Below are positions 12,619 through 24,331 of a DNA stretch of 64,000 nucleotides, piece after piece; position 1 is the stretch's first letter; each line of letters begins with the position of its first letter. The translations under genes were made by a program, and so were the position numbers. Under the pieces are notes generated by a model, which did no database searches, was not told the DNA's origin, and saw nothing but the letters and a program-made list of their open reading frames with translations. Source of the stretch: Trifolium pratense (Eukaryota; Streptophyta; Magnoliopsida; Fabales; Fabaceae); assembly GCF_020283565.1 (NCBI RefSeq), contig NC_060060.1, positions 43,524,001 through 43,588,000 of the forward strand, read 5' to 3'.

Positions 12619-13118
12619 TGGGTGCTTGTAATTTGATTTAGATTGGTTTTGAGGAAAAAACTCATCCGTTCTATAAATAAATTTATTCGTAGTTCGGTTC
12701 GATTTTGAATGACAAATAATAAAAAAATTGATTCGATCCAATCCAATTTTATGTGGTTTTAATTTGAATCGGTGTTTGGATATCCAAATTATAAATTAGA
12801 ATTTTTTTATTTAATATTAGTAATATTATAGAAAAACTATAAAATAATATTTTGATTTTTAATGTAATAAATATTAAGTTTGATGTAAAATAAAATATAT
12901 AGTATATTAAAAATTAATATTTTGGAATGACGATTATTAATTATATTTGAAACACATCAAAAAGTAAAAAATAGATTAAATTAAACTAACAAATAGTATT
13001 ACCAAAATTTAAAATCAACAAAAAATAAGTTAATTGAATATTCGGTTTTTAACGATTTTTGGTTTTTTTGGATTGGTTTGCGGTTTTTATTTGGATTAAT
13101 TTGGATTTGAGCACCCAT
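12619..13118. mobile_element. possible non-autonomous DNA transposon
   Basis: Ends GGGTGCTTGTAATTTG and, in complement, GGGTGCTCAAATCC form imperfect inverted repeats around about 500 bp of very AT-rich sequence holding repeated GGTTCGATT/TTGGTTTTT words. No clear target duplication was found, so the call is tentative. Confidence 0.4.
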
Positions 13119-14523
13119 AATGCTTTTTATTACGTTTTTATATACCACAACAATTCATTATGTGTGGATGATGAAATTTCATTGATAAAGAGCCGATGGT
13201 TCTATTTTCTCTGAAAGATTGTCAGAACTTCGTCTTCGTTCCAACTCACATCTTACAAAGCTGAGAGGTCCACTACATATCATAAATTATTAAAGTAGTG
13301 TTATGTTTTTAAATAGGTTATCTCCTTACGTTCTCGTGCCAAAGCAAATAAATAAAGATACCCTTGCATTTTTAGTTTTTTTGAATTAGAATATATGATA
13401 AAATCAGGGTACTACATATAATGTCCCAGTTAATTGAGCTATGCATAATCTTTCTTCCTCTTTTTTATTTTTTTTAAAAAAATAATGAAATATTTATTTA
13501 TATTTGTCTTTCTCATTCATATGATATAATAAATCAAATACAAATGACTTACTCACAAGTTAACTTACAGACATGCACTTTTCACATAGTGTGTCATTAA
13601 CTTAATCAATTTTTTTTAAGTTCACATAAAAGTGTAGGTCCAACCCCTAGTCAATTCTAACAAATGAACAACTATCACGAGTATAACCTAGCAAATCCAC
13701 ATATTGCAAAATCAGGTTGCAAAAAAAGATGATGTGTGAACTTTTGACGAATGACCGACCGTTAACACCGAAATGGATCCAAAAGTCATCAACTCTATAC
13801 AACGAACGGCAACAAGCAATACAAATCTTGATTATATACATAATAAGTATACATCACTTGATCAAATAACCGTGACCATACTTGATCTTATCTCAAACAT
13901 GCATGTTCTTATTTTATACAATTGTAAGTCTTTTTGGTCACCCTTATAACCTAAATTCCGAATGTGAACAAATAATCACAGAAGCACAACATCACTTGAA
14001 AATATCTATTTCTAGATATAAGAATTAAATTTAACTTCCAACACTAAGTTTTAGGGTTTTTATTGCTAGTTGATTGTAATAAATTGTGACCCTAACAAAG
14101 CCTAGAGAAGTAAAAAATCTCACTCAACACTTGGAGCAGGGAGACTGCTGCCCACCCGTAGCAAAATGTGTTCCACATAGCTAGATCTAAACTAAATTTA
14201 AATCATATACAAAATATTAAATTATAATATGAGTAATAAAAATTATAGAGATAAATATTTAATCTAAGATAATTTTTTAAGGGACAAATTTAACATATAT
14301 ATTTTTTTTTATAATCACAAATTTAACATATATGATCATTTGTAAGATTTATGAATATTTTTATTTCTAAATTGAATTTCATACGATATAAGGCAATAAT
14401 TTTTTTTTCATAAAAAACATAGTTTAAAACATAAAAAGTGTATTATTATTTTTTCAATATTAATTACTCAAATACCTAATTTATTTATTTAGTCAAACCC
14501 ATTAAATATTAACTTTTTTTTTT
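13119..14523. other. intergenic sequence downstream of the WRKY gene region
   Basis: AT-rich sequence with a 64-codon antisense frame at 13647-13841 lacking recognisable similarity. No feature is supported. Confidence 0.35.
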
Positions 14524-14605
14524 GGTTTGCAATGAATGGGAATCGAACCCATGACCTATAACATATTACCCAAATCTCTCACCACTAGACCAAACCTAGT
14601 GGCTT
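14524..14605 (-). mobile_element. short tRNA-derived SINE-like repeat (family A, copy 3)
   Basis: The reverse-strand copy of family A: complement of GGGTTCGATTCCCATTC (box B-like), GGTAATATGTTATAGGTC and CTAGTGGTGAGAG (box A-like). It lies about 350 bp beyond the stop codon of the WRKY gene. Confidence 0.65.
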
Positions 14606-14955
14606 AAATATTAACATTTGAATATAATATATTTAGTCAAACTCATTCATGTTACACAAAGTGTAACCATTAAGATTTACCCTTAAATAAGATCACAAAT
14701 TAAAATAAAAACACATGTTTATGCAGTATCTAATATAAATATTTATTTTGTGTCAAAAAAATATAAATATTTATTTGAGAATAAAAATATAAAAGGTAAT
14801 AAAAAATCCACATATACTTTATAAATGTTTTGCCTTAATGTGTACAATGTTGCACAAAATAACAATTTTTTAAAACCTCAACCTACAAATCTCACCAAAT
14901 TAGGTGAATCCAAGTTTCAAACATTTTGAGACAATCGAACTTTTTTCAGCAGCAG

Positions 14956-17545
14956 TCAATCTTGTCTTTTATGACTTTTTTGGGATTTTCGCTCTGGTGG
15001 TGCATGGTTGTGCACTCCCTCAAAAGTGACAACATAAATGTTCTCGTTGGTTTTACTTTTTTCTACTATTTTTCTTGCTGGACAATCTACAAAACTCGAA
15101 CATTTGTAGTAGTTCCTGCATTTCAAAATCAAAAATCATAAACACACCTATATAAATGTAAAATATTTAATTTTACTCCCTCAAAATTAGGATTGAAATG
15201 AATATTACATCAATCAATTTCAAAATATAAATAATTGATGTGGAGACTACAACAAAAAACATGGGAGAAAACAAAAGATGGTATGTTTGCAATCACTAAA
15301 TATAAAAACTATTTCAAACCATACGTGTGGGTGTGTGTATTAGGTAACAAAATTATCAGTGTTAGTATAAAACAAAAGCAAAATATTGGAAATTTTTGAT
15401 TTTTGAATGTGTAAAAACCTTGAATGTGGAGACCCTTTAATAGTTTTTTCTCCATATTTTTTCCATGCCCACAGATCTTCTGATAGTTGTTCTTCACTCA
15501 TATGGCGCTCCAATGTCTCCCTATTTTTATAATTTCTGTAAAAAAAAGAGGTAAATTGGGTTTAAATCACACGAAGTTATGTTATGTTAAAATGTTTCAA
15601 TTATTTTGAGAAAATAAATTGATTAATGATTTAAGTATATTAAATCACATGAATATATACTCTACCTTTTTCTTGATGTGGATTTTGGTTGTTGTGGATG
15701 TGCAATTGGTTGCGGTGAAAATATTGGTTGGTTGTATGCACGATCAAAATCAGCAGTTGTGGTTTCGATGTAAGGTTTGGGAACAAACACTTGATTTTCG
15801 TTGTTTGGTTGAATTTGGTGTTGATTGATCAATGTTGGAAGATTAGAAAAGGTAGCATTTTGATTGGTACCATAAAAACTAGTGATTGTGTTAGTAATGG
15901 GTGTGATGGTTGGGATAATGGTTGTGCTGGAGGTGGTTCCGGTAGGGATAGTGGTTGCGGTTTTGGGGATTGTGAAAGCAGTGGTATTGGAAATGGGGAG
16001 AGTGAAGGTGGTGGTAGTGGTGGTGGTGATGGTCGAATCATATTTGATTAACATTTTTTCTAATTCAGTGCAAGCATTTGATTGCATCTGTTGTTGTTCA
16101 CTGAATATTGGATAATCAAAAAAGGTAGAATTGTGATTTGAACACTGAACACTAGTATTTGTGATGGCGGTGGTTGTAGTGGTATGTGTGGGGATAATGG
16201 TGGTGGTGGTGGTGTTGTTAGTGGGGGAGGAGTGCATGGGGATAAAGGTGGTGTGAGTAGGGGCGAAGGGCATGGGGACTGCACTATTTTTATTGGTGAA
16301 ATTGAAATGATTGAAGTAAGATGGTGTGGTGTTTTGAGGTGAAACTATGTTATTAGTGGTGGTTATGGTGGTTGAAGTTTTAGGTAGAGATGAAGCATCA
16401 AAAATTGTCGCAGGATTAGTAAAGGTGGTACCTTTGTTGCTAGACACAATGGAATAAAGATCCCAATTATTTGATTGCATCTGTTGTTGTTCGCTAAATA
16501 TTGGATAAATAGCATTTTGATATGAGTATTGAACACTAGTATCAGTGATGGCAGTGGTGGTGTTGATGTTAGTGGGGGAGGAGGGAATCAGGATAAAGGT
16601 GGTGTGGGTGGGGGAGGAGGGCATGGGGACTACACTATTTTCATGGGTAAGATTGAAATCATTAAAGTAAGAAGGTGTGGTGTTTTGAGGGGAAACTATG
16701 TTATTGGTGGTGGTTATGGTGGTTGAAGTTTGAGGTAGAGATGAAGTTTCAAAATTTGTTGTAGGATTAGTAAAAGTAGTAACTTTGTTGCTAGACACAA
16801 TGGAATAAAGATCCCAATCATTTGATTGCATATGTTGTTGTTCATTGAATATTGAATAATTAGCATTTTGATATGAGTATTGAACACTAGTATCAGCGAT
16901 GGCAGTAGTGGTGTTGATGTTAGTGGGGGAGGAGGGCATCGGGATAAAGGTGGTGTGGGTTGGGGAGGAAGGGGGCATGTGAACTCCACTACTTTCATGG
17001 GTAAGATTGAAATCATTAAAGTAAGAAGGTGTGGTTTTTTGAGGCGAAACTATGTTATTGGTGGTGGTTATGGTGGTTGAAGTTTGGGGTAGAGACGAAG
17101 TTTCAAAATTTGTTGTAGGATTAGTAAAGGTAGTAACTTTGTTGCTAGACACAATGGAATAAAGATCCCAATCATTTGATTGCATCTGTTGTTGTTCATT
17201 GAAGATTGAATAATTAACATTTTGATATGAGTATTGAAAACTAGTATCAGCGATGGCAGTGGTGGTGTTGGGGTTGATGTTAGTGGGGGAGGAGGGCATC
17301 GGGATAAAGGTGGTGTGGGTTGGGGAGGAAGGGGGCATGTGAACTCCACTACTTTCATGGGTAAGATTGAAGTCATTAAAGTAAGAAGGTGTGGTGTTTT
17401 GAGGCGAAACTATGTTATTAGTGGTGGTTATGGTGGTTGAAGTTTGGGGTAGAGATGAAGTTTCAAAAATTGTTGCATGTTTATTAAAGGTGGTAACTTT
17501 GTTGCTAGACACGATGGAATATAGATCCCAATCATTATTAGCCAT
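14956..17545 (-). CDS. WRKY transcription factor with variant WKKYGEK core and four-fold N-terminal repeat
   Basis: Three exons on the minus strand, 17545-15666, 15535-15419 and 15115-14956, join in perfect phase (1880+117+160 bp) into 718 aa. Exon 1 starts MANNDWDLYSIV, like the N-termini of group IIe WRKY22/29 proteins. It carries four tandem repeats of about 117-120 aa, each opening with (N/S)N(D/N)WDLYSIVSSNK, rich in Thr/Ser/Pro/Asn, plus a fifth decayed unit. A basic KSTSRKR stretch ends it. Exon 2 encodes DLWAWKKYGEKTIKGSP (W649 to P663). The next intron splits the Arg after SPHS, the conserved R-type WRKY intron position. Exon 3 gives the zinc ligands C671, C677, H701, H703 (C-x5-C-x23-H-x-H, group II spacing). 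Family knowledge: WRKYGQK contacts W-box DNA; here Arg is Lys and Gln is Glu, so binding may be altered. Probable nuclear transcription factor. It is intact by eye; expression is unknown. Confidence 0.88.
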
Positions 17546-17601
17546 TGAAGGAAAAGAAAAGATTGATTTTAGGGTATGTAAATGGATATAGAGGATAAAT
17601 A

Positions 17602-17737
17602 CTTGACGTTGAAGATGAAACTAAAGACACATAACAAATGATGTTTGCTATTTGAGAGAGACAAACAGAACAAGAGAGAGGAGCAAGTAATTTAATGGTG
17701 TAATTTGACTGGGTTGAACACTCTCTAACTATTTATA
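17602..17737 (-). promoter_or_regulatory. WRKY gene core promoter with W-box-like motif
   Basis: Reading the minus strand, TATAAATA lies at 17737-17730, about 185 bp upstream of the start codon, a normal plant TATA distance given a leader of about 150 bp. A W-box core TTGACT sits at 17704-17709 (+ strand), and TTGACG lies at about 17603. W-boxes next to WRKY genes often mediate auto- or cross-regulation; that role here is inference. Confidence 0.55.
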
Positions 17738-18047
17738 ATAAGACAATGAATAAAAAAAATTGACGTTTTTTTTTCTGAAAAAATAGAAAATGGATTGTAA
17801 TTTCCAATGCAAATGTAACGGTTAAAATTATTCGTGTTGCTATTTTATTTTTTATAACTATTTTATTGTAACGGTATAGATCACAAAAATAGACCCATTT
17901 GAAAATCTCCCGTTTCTCATGAGTTTTATCTTATATTTACTAGCTTATAGATTCTTTTGATAAGTAACTTATAGCTTAAAGCTTGTAGCTTTTCTTTTTA
18001 TCTCAATTGTACCTAATCTTTATTAAACAATATAATAGAGTTCTCGA

Positions 18048-18450
18048 TCATCATTGGTTATTGGAGAAAAAGAAAAGATTTATTTTAATGTGTATGTGCG
18101 TGCCTAATAAAAAAAATGTTGAATTTTTTAGGGAGCCAAACAGATAAAGAGAAAGGAGCATGCAAAAGAGTGCAATTTAACCTGGTTGAAGACTAAGTAA
18201 TAAATAAGGTCATACTAACCGATGATCCTGGGACACTGGTTAAGGAAACAAAAAAAAAATTTAAATTCAAAATAACACTTTTTAGACTTTCGAGGTATTG
18301 ATTGCACAAACTTCAATGTCATATCACTATATTTGCTTCACTAAACAACACCGGTTAGCATTTTCCATTATTTATATGAAGACAATGAATATTTTTAATG
18401 AAAAAATAGAAAAGTGTTCGACATTTCCAAGACAATTGTAATGTTGACTA
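18048..18450 (-). pseudogene. decayed duplicate of the WRKY gene 5' end
   Basis: Segments 18048-18212 and 18366-18450 follow, in order, the start region and 5' flank of the WRKY gene (17530-17810). Shared words include GGAAAAGAAAAGATT-type leader, AACAGA-AAGAGA-AGGAGCA, GGGTTGAA/TGGTTGAA, and AAGACAATGAATA then GAAAAAATAGAAAA. The start-codon area is present but degenerate and no coding exon follows. It is interrupted by a copy of the CCCGGG-type MITE. This looks like a tandem duplicate truncated just inside exon 1. Confidence 0.55.
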
Positions 18451-18519
18451 CACAAATTTCAATGTAACTTTACTATATTGGGTATCCTTAACTAGTGTCT
18501 CGGGGGCACTAGTTTGCAT
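18213..18519. mobile_element. CCCGGG-type MITE, degenerate composite (copy 1)
   Basis: Left end TACTAACCGATGATCCTGGG and CACTGGTTAAGG; right end CCTTAACTAGTGTCTCGGGG and GCACTAGT. An internal CCGGTTAGCATT at about 18353 marks a second end. The layout suggests one copy at 18213-18365 and a half copy at about 18450-18519. The better copy is at 48520-48690. Confidence 0.5.
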
Positions 18520-18573
18520 TTTCCTATATTTATTTTTATTTGTTTTCCTACTCATTTATTATTATTATTATTA

Positions 18574-18831
18574 CTCCTTCCGTCCCATTTTATAAGACTT
18601 CATTTGACTAAATGCACTATTTATATGTTTGTTTTGACCGTACTTTTCTAAAAATATATAAATGTAAATATTATTATATAAGATATTGTTTCATTTGTTT
18701 CAATGAGTACTTTAAAAATATCAAATTTTTATAATTTTTACTAATAAAAAATTAATGATATTCGTTATCAAAATTATGCATTACCATACGTGCAATGGTC
18801 AATAAGTTCTTATATTTTGGGTTGGAGGAAG
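18574..18831. mobile_element. Stowaway-type MITE
   Basis: A 258-bp element starting CTCCTTCCGTCCCATTTTAT and ending in the matching complement TTGGGTTGGAGGAAG, flanked by TA on both sides. CTCCCTCCGTCC ends with a TA duplication define Tc1/mariner-derived Stowaway elements. Confidence 0.7.
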
Positions 18832-19489
18832 TATTATCATTATTATTATTAATACTAACGGGTCAGACAGGTGCGTTCTGTGCCTGCCTGTGTCTAACTT
18901 ATGCCCAAAAAAATAATAAAGACATGTCTTTATGTTGCAGTGAGTTTGTTAATAAAAGATTTTGTTGTTAAAAAAAATCAAGGGTATTGTTGCTATTATG
19001 AAAAGTTGACACCAAAATTTTTTGTATCCTCTTTATATATAAAATAGATAATAATATAAGCACACACAAATATATAAACAAAAAATTATTTTTTTTTTGT
19101 ATAATAACAATTGAATATTTTTAAGTAAAAAAAGAAAGAATGGGGATAAATATTTTCAAGGCAATTATAACTATTAAAAGAAAATCAATTTTTTTTAGGT
19201 TATCATGATATAGGTACAAAGTTTTTTTTTTGGTACAATAGGTACAAAGTTTTTATCACCTTTAACGATGATTAATATCTGTCAAAAAAATTTGTGGGGC
19301 ACACTAAGTGAGTCTTCCCTCCCAACCAAATTGTTTTTATACACAAGAGTTAGTAATCGAACCTCTGAACACTTGCTTAAAGAGTCAATGTCATTTCCAT
19401 TTGGATCAATGTGATTTAGAACCATATATGAGTCTTAAATATAATTAAAATAATAATATGATTGAGATTTTAATTTTGTGATTTAAATA

Positions 19490-19638
19490 CTCTCTCCGGT
19501 CACTATTATAAGCAAAATTGTCTTTTTTGATATAATGAATAAGTGATGTATCTGATACATAATATGGACCAGATCCATTTCTTTTTTAATATACCAAAAA
19601 AGTCAAATGTGTTTTAATAGCAAACGCCGAACAGAGAG
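19490..19638. mobile_element. Stowaway-type MITE
   Basis: A 149-bp element with ends CTCTCTCCGGTCACTATTAT and the complement GCAAACGCCGAACAGAGAG, TA at both borders, and an internal inverted GTATCTGATACATAATATGG / GACCAGATCC-type core. Non-coding. Confidence 0.65.
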
Positions 19639-19675
19639 TATTAAATTTTCTAAGGGACAATTTCATAAAATAAAT

Positions 19676-19825
19676 AAGGCTTAATTATATTTTTGCTCCC
19701 TTATCTTTATTTTAAAAAATTGAACGGTAGAAAAGATAAGGTACCTACTTGAAACCTTTAAAAGATAAGGGACAAACTTGAAACCTAAAATAAAGATAAG
19801 AGACCAAAAATATAAGGTCTTATAA
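19676..19825. mobile_element. foldback MITE-like element
   Basis: The arms AAGGCTTAATTATATTTTTG with CTCCCTTATCTTTATTTTA are repeated inverted as TAAAATAAAGATAAGAGACC and AAAAATATAAGGTCTTA. The middle has two GATAAGG direct words. Superfamily not assigned. Confidence 0.55.
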
Positions 19826-21876
19826 AATAGGACAGACAAAGTATTACGACAAAAGTGGACGAAACAAAAAAGTGATAGACGGAAGAAAGAGTAAACTATG
19901 ATGGTGAGGTTTTATTAAAATGCCAATATCAAGATTTTTTTTCATCATAATTGAGAGTTTTCATTTGCTATGAACATCATTCAAGAAAAGGTCTCGTTAA
20001 CATGTGCCGTTAAGGAACTTAAAATGAATTTTTTGTATTGGAAAAAGTAAGATTTTGACTTTGTAAAAGTCGAAGGCACAACTTTTGAGACTAAATTTTT
20101 ATATTATGTAAATTTATGTAAAAAAAAAAGACATGTCTTATGTTGTGGTGAATTTGTTAATAAAAGATTTTTGCTGCTAAAAAAAACACGTCTTATGTTA
20201 TGGTGAGTTTATTAATAAAAGATTTTTGCTGCTCAAAAAAATAAAAATCAAGGATATTGTTGGTATTATGAAAAGTTCACACCAAAATGTTTTATATCCT
20301 CTTTATATATAGGTATAAATATATTAAAATGTGCCCTTAGACACATATTAGCCCGGGTAAGCCCACATAGAGGCAAACTATGGTTATAGCCACACACCAG
20401 AATTTTCAATTTTTAATAGGTATATATACATATTTTCAATTTTCTATTATTGATTGGGGTGTCATGAGTTTGATTTCTTTGATTCCTACCGGATGTTGTT
20501 TTGGCTTTTAATTGAATTTTTAATAAAGAAATTTATAAAATTTAATTAAATTGTATTGGTCACATTTTAACGAGTATAAAATTTACAAAATTTACCATTA
20601 AATTTAAATTTTTATCATATGGAAAATTTATGTTAAATTTTATAGAAACTTAAAATCATTCGATATGTTATTGAAATTCACCAACATTAAAAGTTTATAT
20701 ATTTTTATTGAATACCGTTAATTTTAATGGATCTTGACATATTAAATTATTTTAGACATTATTGGAGAATGCAATATTATTCGAATGAAAATGGTCTATG
20801 AATTTACAGATTGAATTTATATTTTTCCCACCTCCTGCCTCCTCTCTCTGAGTCTTGTTTTTCTCTTCTATAATGGTTTGATTCTTTCACTTTCCTTTTT
20901 TCTCTCAACTCCACAACTACAAATTTGATTTATTTTGTTTTTTTTTTTCCGTGGTGCTTGTGGTGCTATATAGAGTCAAAGCTACTTCTTCGACTAATTT
21001 GCAAGCGTGGAAATATTCTTTTTCAGCTATAAAATTTGTGAATATGTTTTTTTCAACCACACCAATATATCACGTCTGGAAATTGTTTGCATGCATAAAA
21101 ACTATCCTTCAAGTTCAATCATCCCAAGTAGGCTAAATGAGTAATGTTAAATTTATGCATTTCAATAAACTTAAAAATCAAGAAATTGAAGATTGAAGCT
21201 TTTGGAAAGAGATAGGGTGCTACTCATAAAATTCAAATATATATAGTGAACTCAATCCCACAAAGTGAGTTTCTCTAGATTTACATTCCACCTTACCTAA
21301 TTTTAATTACTAAGTTTAAGACTTACACCCATTGCATGCAAGTAATTTTAGCTTCCCATCCAATTGTTGGATTATGAAGTTAGATATAAAAATGGTATAT
21401 GAATAATTAATCTAGACAGAACCGATCCTAACTATTTTAGAAGCTAGACCCTAAAAGTTAAAAATGAACTTTTTAATAAAAAAACACAAATAATTTATAA
21501 AGAATAATCCTCATTTAAATTATACATAATATTAAAAAAATAATCATCCTTGTAAATTACAAACAAAATATTTTTATTTTTGTAGTATTGCATAAAAAAA
21601 AATTATTCTAATCAATAACAACAAAATACCTTCTAGCTACTTAAAAAAACCGCCATTCTAGTAATATTTGAAGCAAATTTGTTGATCGAGTCTTCATATT
21701 ATAGATTTTCAAATGATCATTGCCAATTGCTATTAATATTAAACCATTAACTCTTTTTTGTAATATAGTATTGACAAGTAAAACTTCAAATTGAAATCTA
21801 CTACTATTTTTTTTTTTTATAAAAAAAATTAATAGATACACGACCGACTAACGCTGAAGAGGTTCCGGAGACGCAA
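19826..21876. other. intergenic sequence, no gene recognised
   Basis: This stretch contains a local direct repeat (GACATGTCTTATGTTGTGGTGAATTTG-type words at about 18915, 20120 and 20190) and very AT-rich flanks. The frame at 20951-21136 is not supported by any family resemblance. Confidence 0.35.
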
Positions 21877-22278
21877 TTGTCCTATGCCAATAAGAGCAAA
21901 GAAAATATTCATGCACTTAGAGAGGACAACATCTTTCGGGATACACAAAATCAAGAAGTTCCTTTGATAGTACAAAAAGATCTGCAAATTATACATCAAA
22001 CTTGGGGAGACATGACAGAACAAGAGCAGGAGTTCACAACGGTTATATCTAAACATCGGAAGAAGCAAAATAACATAATAGCCAAGAGCACAGGGAAACC
22101 TTATCACACTTGTTCCAAAGGGCACACTCTCGTTCCAAAGGGGCTCCTCCACACACGCTTTGAAAATATATGTTACTCGATGTGGAGAGAGCTCGTTGGT
22201 GGCTTTGTTTATGATATAGATAATGGTTGCAGGCATTGTAGAATTGTGCAAGATAAGAACCACAAGTCTTTGACGTAA
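21877..22278 (+). pseudogene. LINE ORF1-like gag fragment
   Basis: An open stretch with EVPLIVQKDLQIIHQTWGDM, then EQEFTTVISKHRKKQNN and STGKPYHTCSKG. This block order (FTxVxSKxxKKxxK followed by YxTRSKG) is one I associate with the C-terminal end of DUF4283-type ORF1 proteins of plant LINEs. It has no upstream zinc-knuckle part and no downstream reverse transcriptase, so it is a fragment. The start shown is only the open-frame limit. Family assignment is from memory of motif style and is uncertain. Confidence 0.4.
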
Positions 22279-22309
22279 CCCGAGTATTCTTAGCATCGCC
22301 TCTTCAGGA

Positions 22310-22545
22310 TGATGTCGAGTATTATTACCACTGCCTCCCCAAGTTGATGTCCTTCTTCGCGATCTCCATTAACTCTTTATCTTCGAGGCATCGGATAACA
22401 ACACTCCATGTTTTATCCACCATCCCGAACATTAAAATTGCTTCCATCTTCACTTTCCACAATTCAAAATTGTCCCAAAAAAGTCCCTTGATTTCCCACT
22501 TGGTACTTATGGTGCTCACTTTAAATTGTTCTGATTGCCCCAAGT
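22310..22545 (-). pseudogene. Ty1/Copia gag N-terminal fragment
   Basis: The minus-strand frame reads KWEIKGLFWDNFELWKVKME followed by AILMFGMVDKTW and LEDKELMEIAK. This matches the start of Copia gag polyproteins (FxGxNFxLWKxKMxAIL...). It stops after about 72 codons and no protease, integrase or reverse transcriptase follows, so it is a remnant. On the minus strand a GGCGCCCACTTGGGGC stretch lies just upstream and could be a primer-binding-site relic beside an LTR. Confidence 0.6.
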
Positions 22546-22555
22546 GGGCGCCAAT

Positions 22556-23060
22556 TGTTGTGAATTCGTTTAAATATCACACCAATGAAATACTTAATGC
22601 GTGGAGCAAAAGAACGACAACCAAATTCAAGAGGAATAACAATAATAATTATAAGCGATAAAGGAAGAACACACAATAATTTATTTATCCAGTTCGGTCC
22701 AAACAACCTACTCTGAGGAGAGAGAGCAGCTCTCTTCGTTCAACTATAATCAAACGAGTAACTTTACACAAGAGTTCCAATTGAGTTACAAGAATCAGCC
22801 TTCAATCCTAATTCTACCCCAAGTGCCGAATCTCTTCCTGTGGCCAAGAGACTCAATTTGATCCAGTCTACCTAAGGTGTACCACAAAGATAGTTCGCCC
22901 ACCCGTAGAGTTGTACCAAGAGAAAACTTTTTTTCCTCTCTAAAACCCTAGCCATTGTATGGTGGCAAACCCTAATCATTGTCTCTACATCTTTACTCAC
23001 TCTTTTTTTGCTCTCCTATTTTTCTATAACCGAGCAACCTCTATTTATAGAAAAATATAT
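22556..23060 (-). mobile_element. putative LTR remnant next to the Copia gag fragment
   Basis: On the minus strand this segment ends in ...CACAACA immediately before the GGCGCC primer-site-like motif and the gag fragment, as an LTR would. It contains GC-balanced text (CAGTTCGGTCCAAAC, GAGGAGAGAGAGCAG) unlike the AT-rich flanks. A second LTR was not found, so the outer boundary is a guess. Confidence 0.35.
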
Positions 23061-23633
23061 TGCCAAAAACTAAAACCAAATCTGCTTTAAAATAAAACAA
23101 AATCCAAGTCAGATATCCTGATACGATCATGAGTTCCCTAAACATGTGGAAGAAAACTTATAAAAAATGCACAAATTTTTTTTTGGATGAAGATGCTTTG
23201 AGCCCAACTTGAAGCCCAATTCACACGGTATGAAGCATCCTTGGGCTGATTTGAGGTCTAATAATATTGGACTAAATAAATAAACAATTAAGTCCATTTT
23301 TCTTTATTTTTATTGTAATTTTCGTTTTTTGTATTGGGGAAATTTTTAGATGTCCTTTAGCTTCCTTCTAGTCTCTCTAGATGTTTCCTAGTGGTGCACC
23401 AATTCATTAAAGTGGCTAGTGGGAATTTATAAGCATGTTAGTGCGAATTTTCTAAGTCTTATGATGAATGTATGGTAGTGGACCTACTATGTAAGGTTAG
23501 GCTATAAATAAGGCTCTCATGTACTTCTCAAAATAACTTGAATATAATCAAATTTGAGAGTTTCTTTAGTGAGAACTTTTTCTTTGTTCTTATGATAAGA
23601 ACATTGTTCTAGAGATAAAAACTTTATAGTGTT

Positions 23634-23785
23634 ACTGACAGGTCGCGGTTAGAGTCAAGTTCCTCTTTTCCTTGATAACTTTGGTTCTACCGACAGGTCC
23701 CGGTTAGAGTCAAGTTCCTCATTCCTTTGATAACTTTGGTTCTACCGGCAGGTCGCGGTTAGGGTCAAGTTCCTTTACCTGTTTT
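23634..23785. repeat. tandem repeat, 55-57 bp unit, 2.7 copies
   Basis: Three units begin CTGACAGGTCGCGG (23634), CGACAGGTCCCGG (23691) and CGGCAGGTCGCGG (23746), each followed by TTAGAGTCAAGTTCC-type sequence and, in the first two, TTGATAACTTTGGTTCTAC. Upstream, TATAAATAAGG at about 23502 and transcript-like sequence suggest these repeats lie in the R-U5 part of an LTR, but no partner LTR is present in the window. Confidence 0.7.
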
Positions 23786-24161
23786 CAATACGATCTTAAG
23801 CAGTCGCTTATCATATCCTCAAAAATCTAATTTTCCAAAAATTAGCAAACACACGCGCGTTTTTGCCCCTCACACCGGTCTTTTCACCCCACGTGAAAAC
23901 GACAGAAATCAGCTACATGTTTTTCTCCCCAAGCGAAAACACTTGTGCCCCAAGCAAAAACGACAAAAACATGTACCCGGGATTTTCTGACTTCCGTAAC
24001 TGAGATTTCAAGACATACTCAAAATATTCTAACTTAGAAAACTTATATACTTTGTTGATCAAATACGTGTAAAAGTGCAAAGTATTAAACTCAATCAATT
24101 GTATTGGATCTAAGTATGACCATGGTGTCAAATGAATTTTATGTATTAAGAAAATGCAAAT

Positions 24162-24331
24162 GCTAAATAGTGTTCCCGGGCACTCTTTAAGCCCTTAAAT
24201 AGTAAGTTTTTTATAGAATTTTTATGGAAATGCGTGAAGTCAACGCATTGGAAATTGAAGTGTTTAATTTTTTGAATAAAAAATTTCTTTTAATAGAATG
24301 CTTAAAGAGTACCCCGGAGACACTCGTTAGC
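24162..24331. mobile_element. CCCGGG-type MITE (copy 2)
   Basis: Left end GCTAAATAGTGTTCCCGGG then CACTCTTTAAG; right end CTTAAAGAGTACCCCGG then AGACACTCGTTAGC. The inverted ends and ~170 bp length match the copy at 48520-48690, though more diverged. Confidence 0.6.

Noticed and set aside
16529..17440. Gly-rich open frames on the plus strand (GGGGHRDKGG type), repeated three times
   Set aside because: They are the antisense reading of the Thr/Ser/Pro-rich repeats of the WRKY first exon, and their repetition only reflects the gene's tandem repeats.
21829..22296. 155-aa minus-strand ORF
   Set aside because: Lies antisense to the LINE ORF1-like fragment, shows no family features and has unusual amino acid use.
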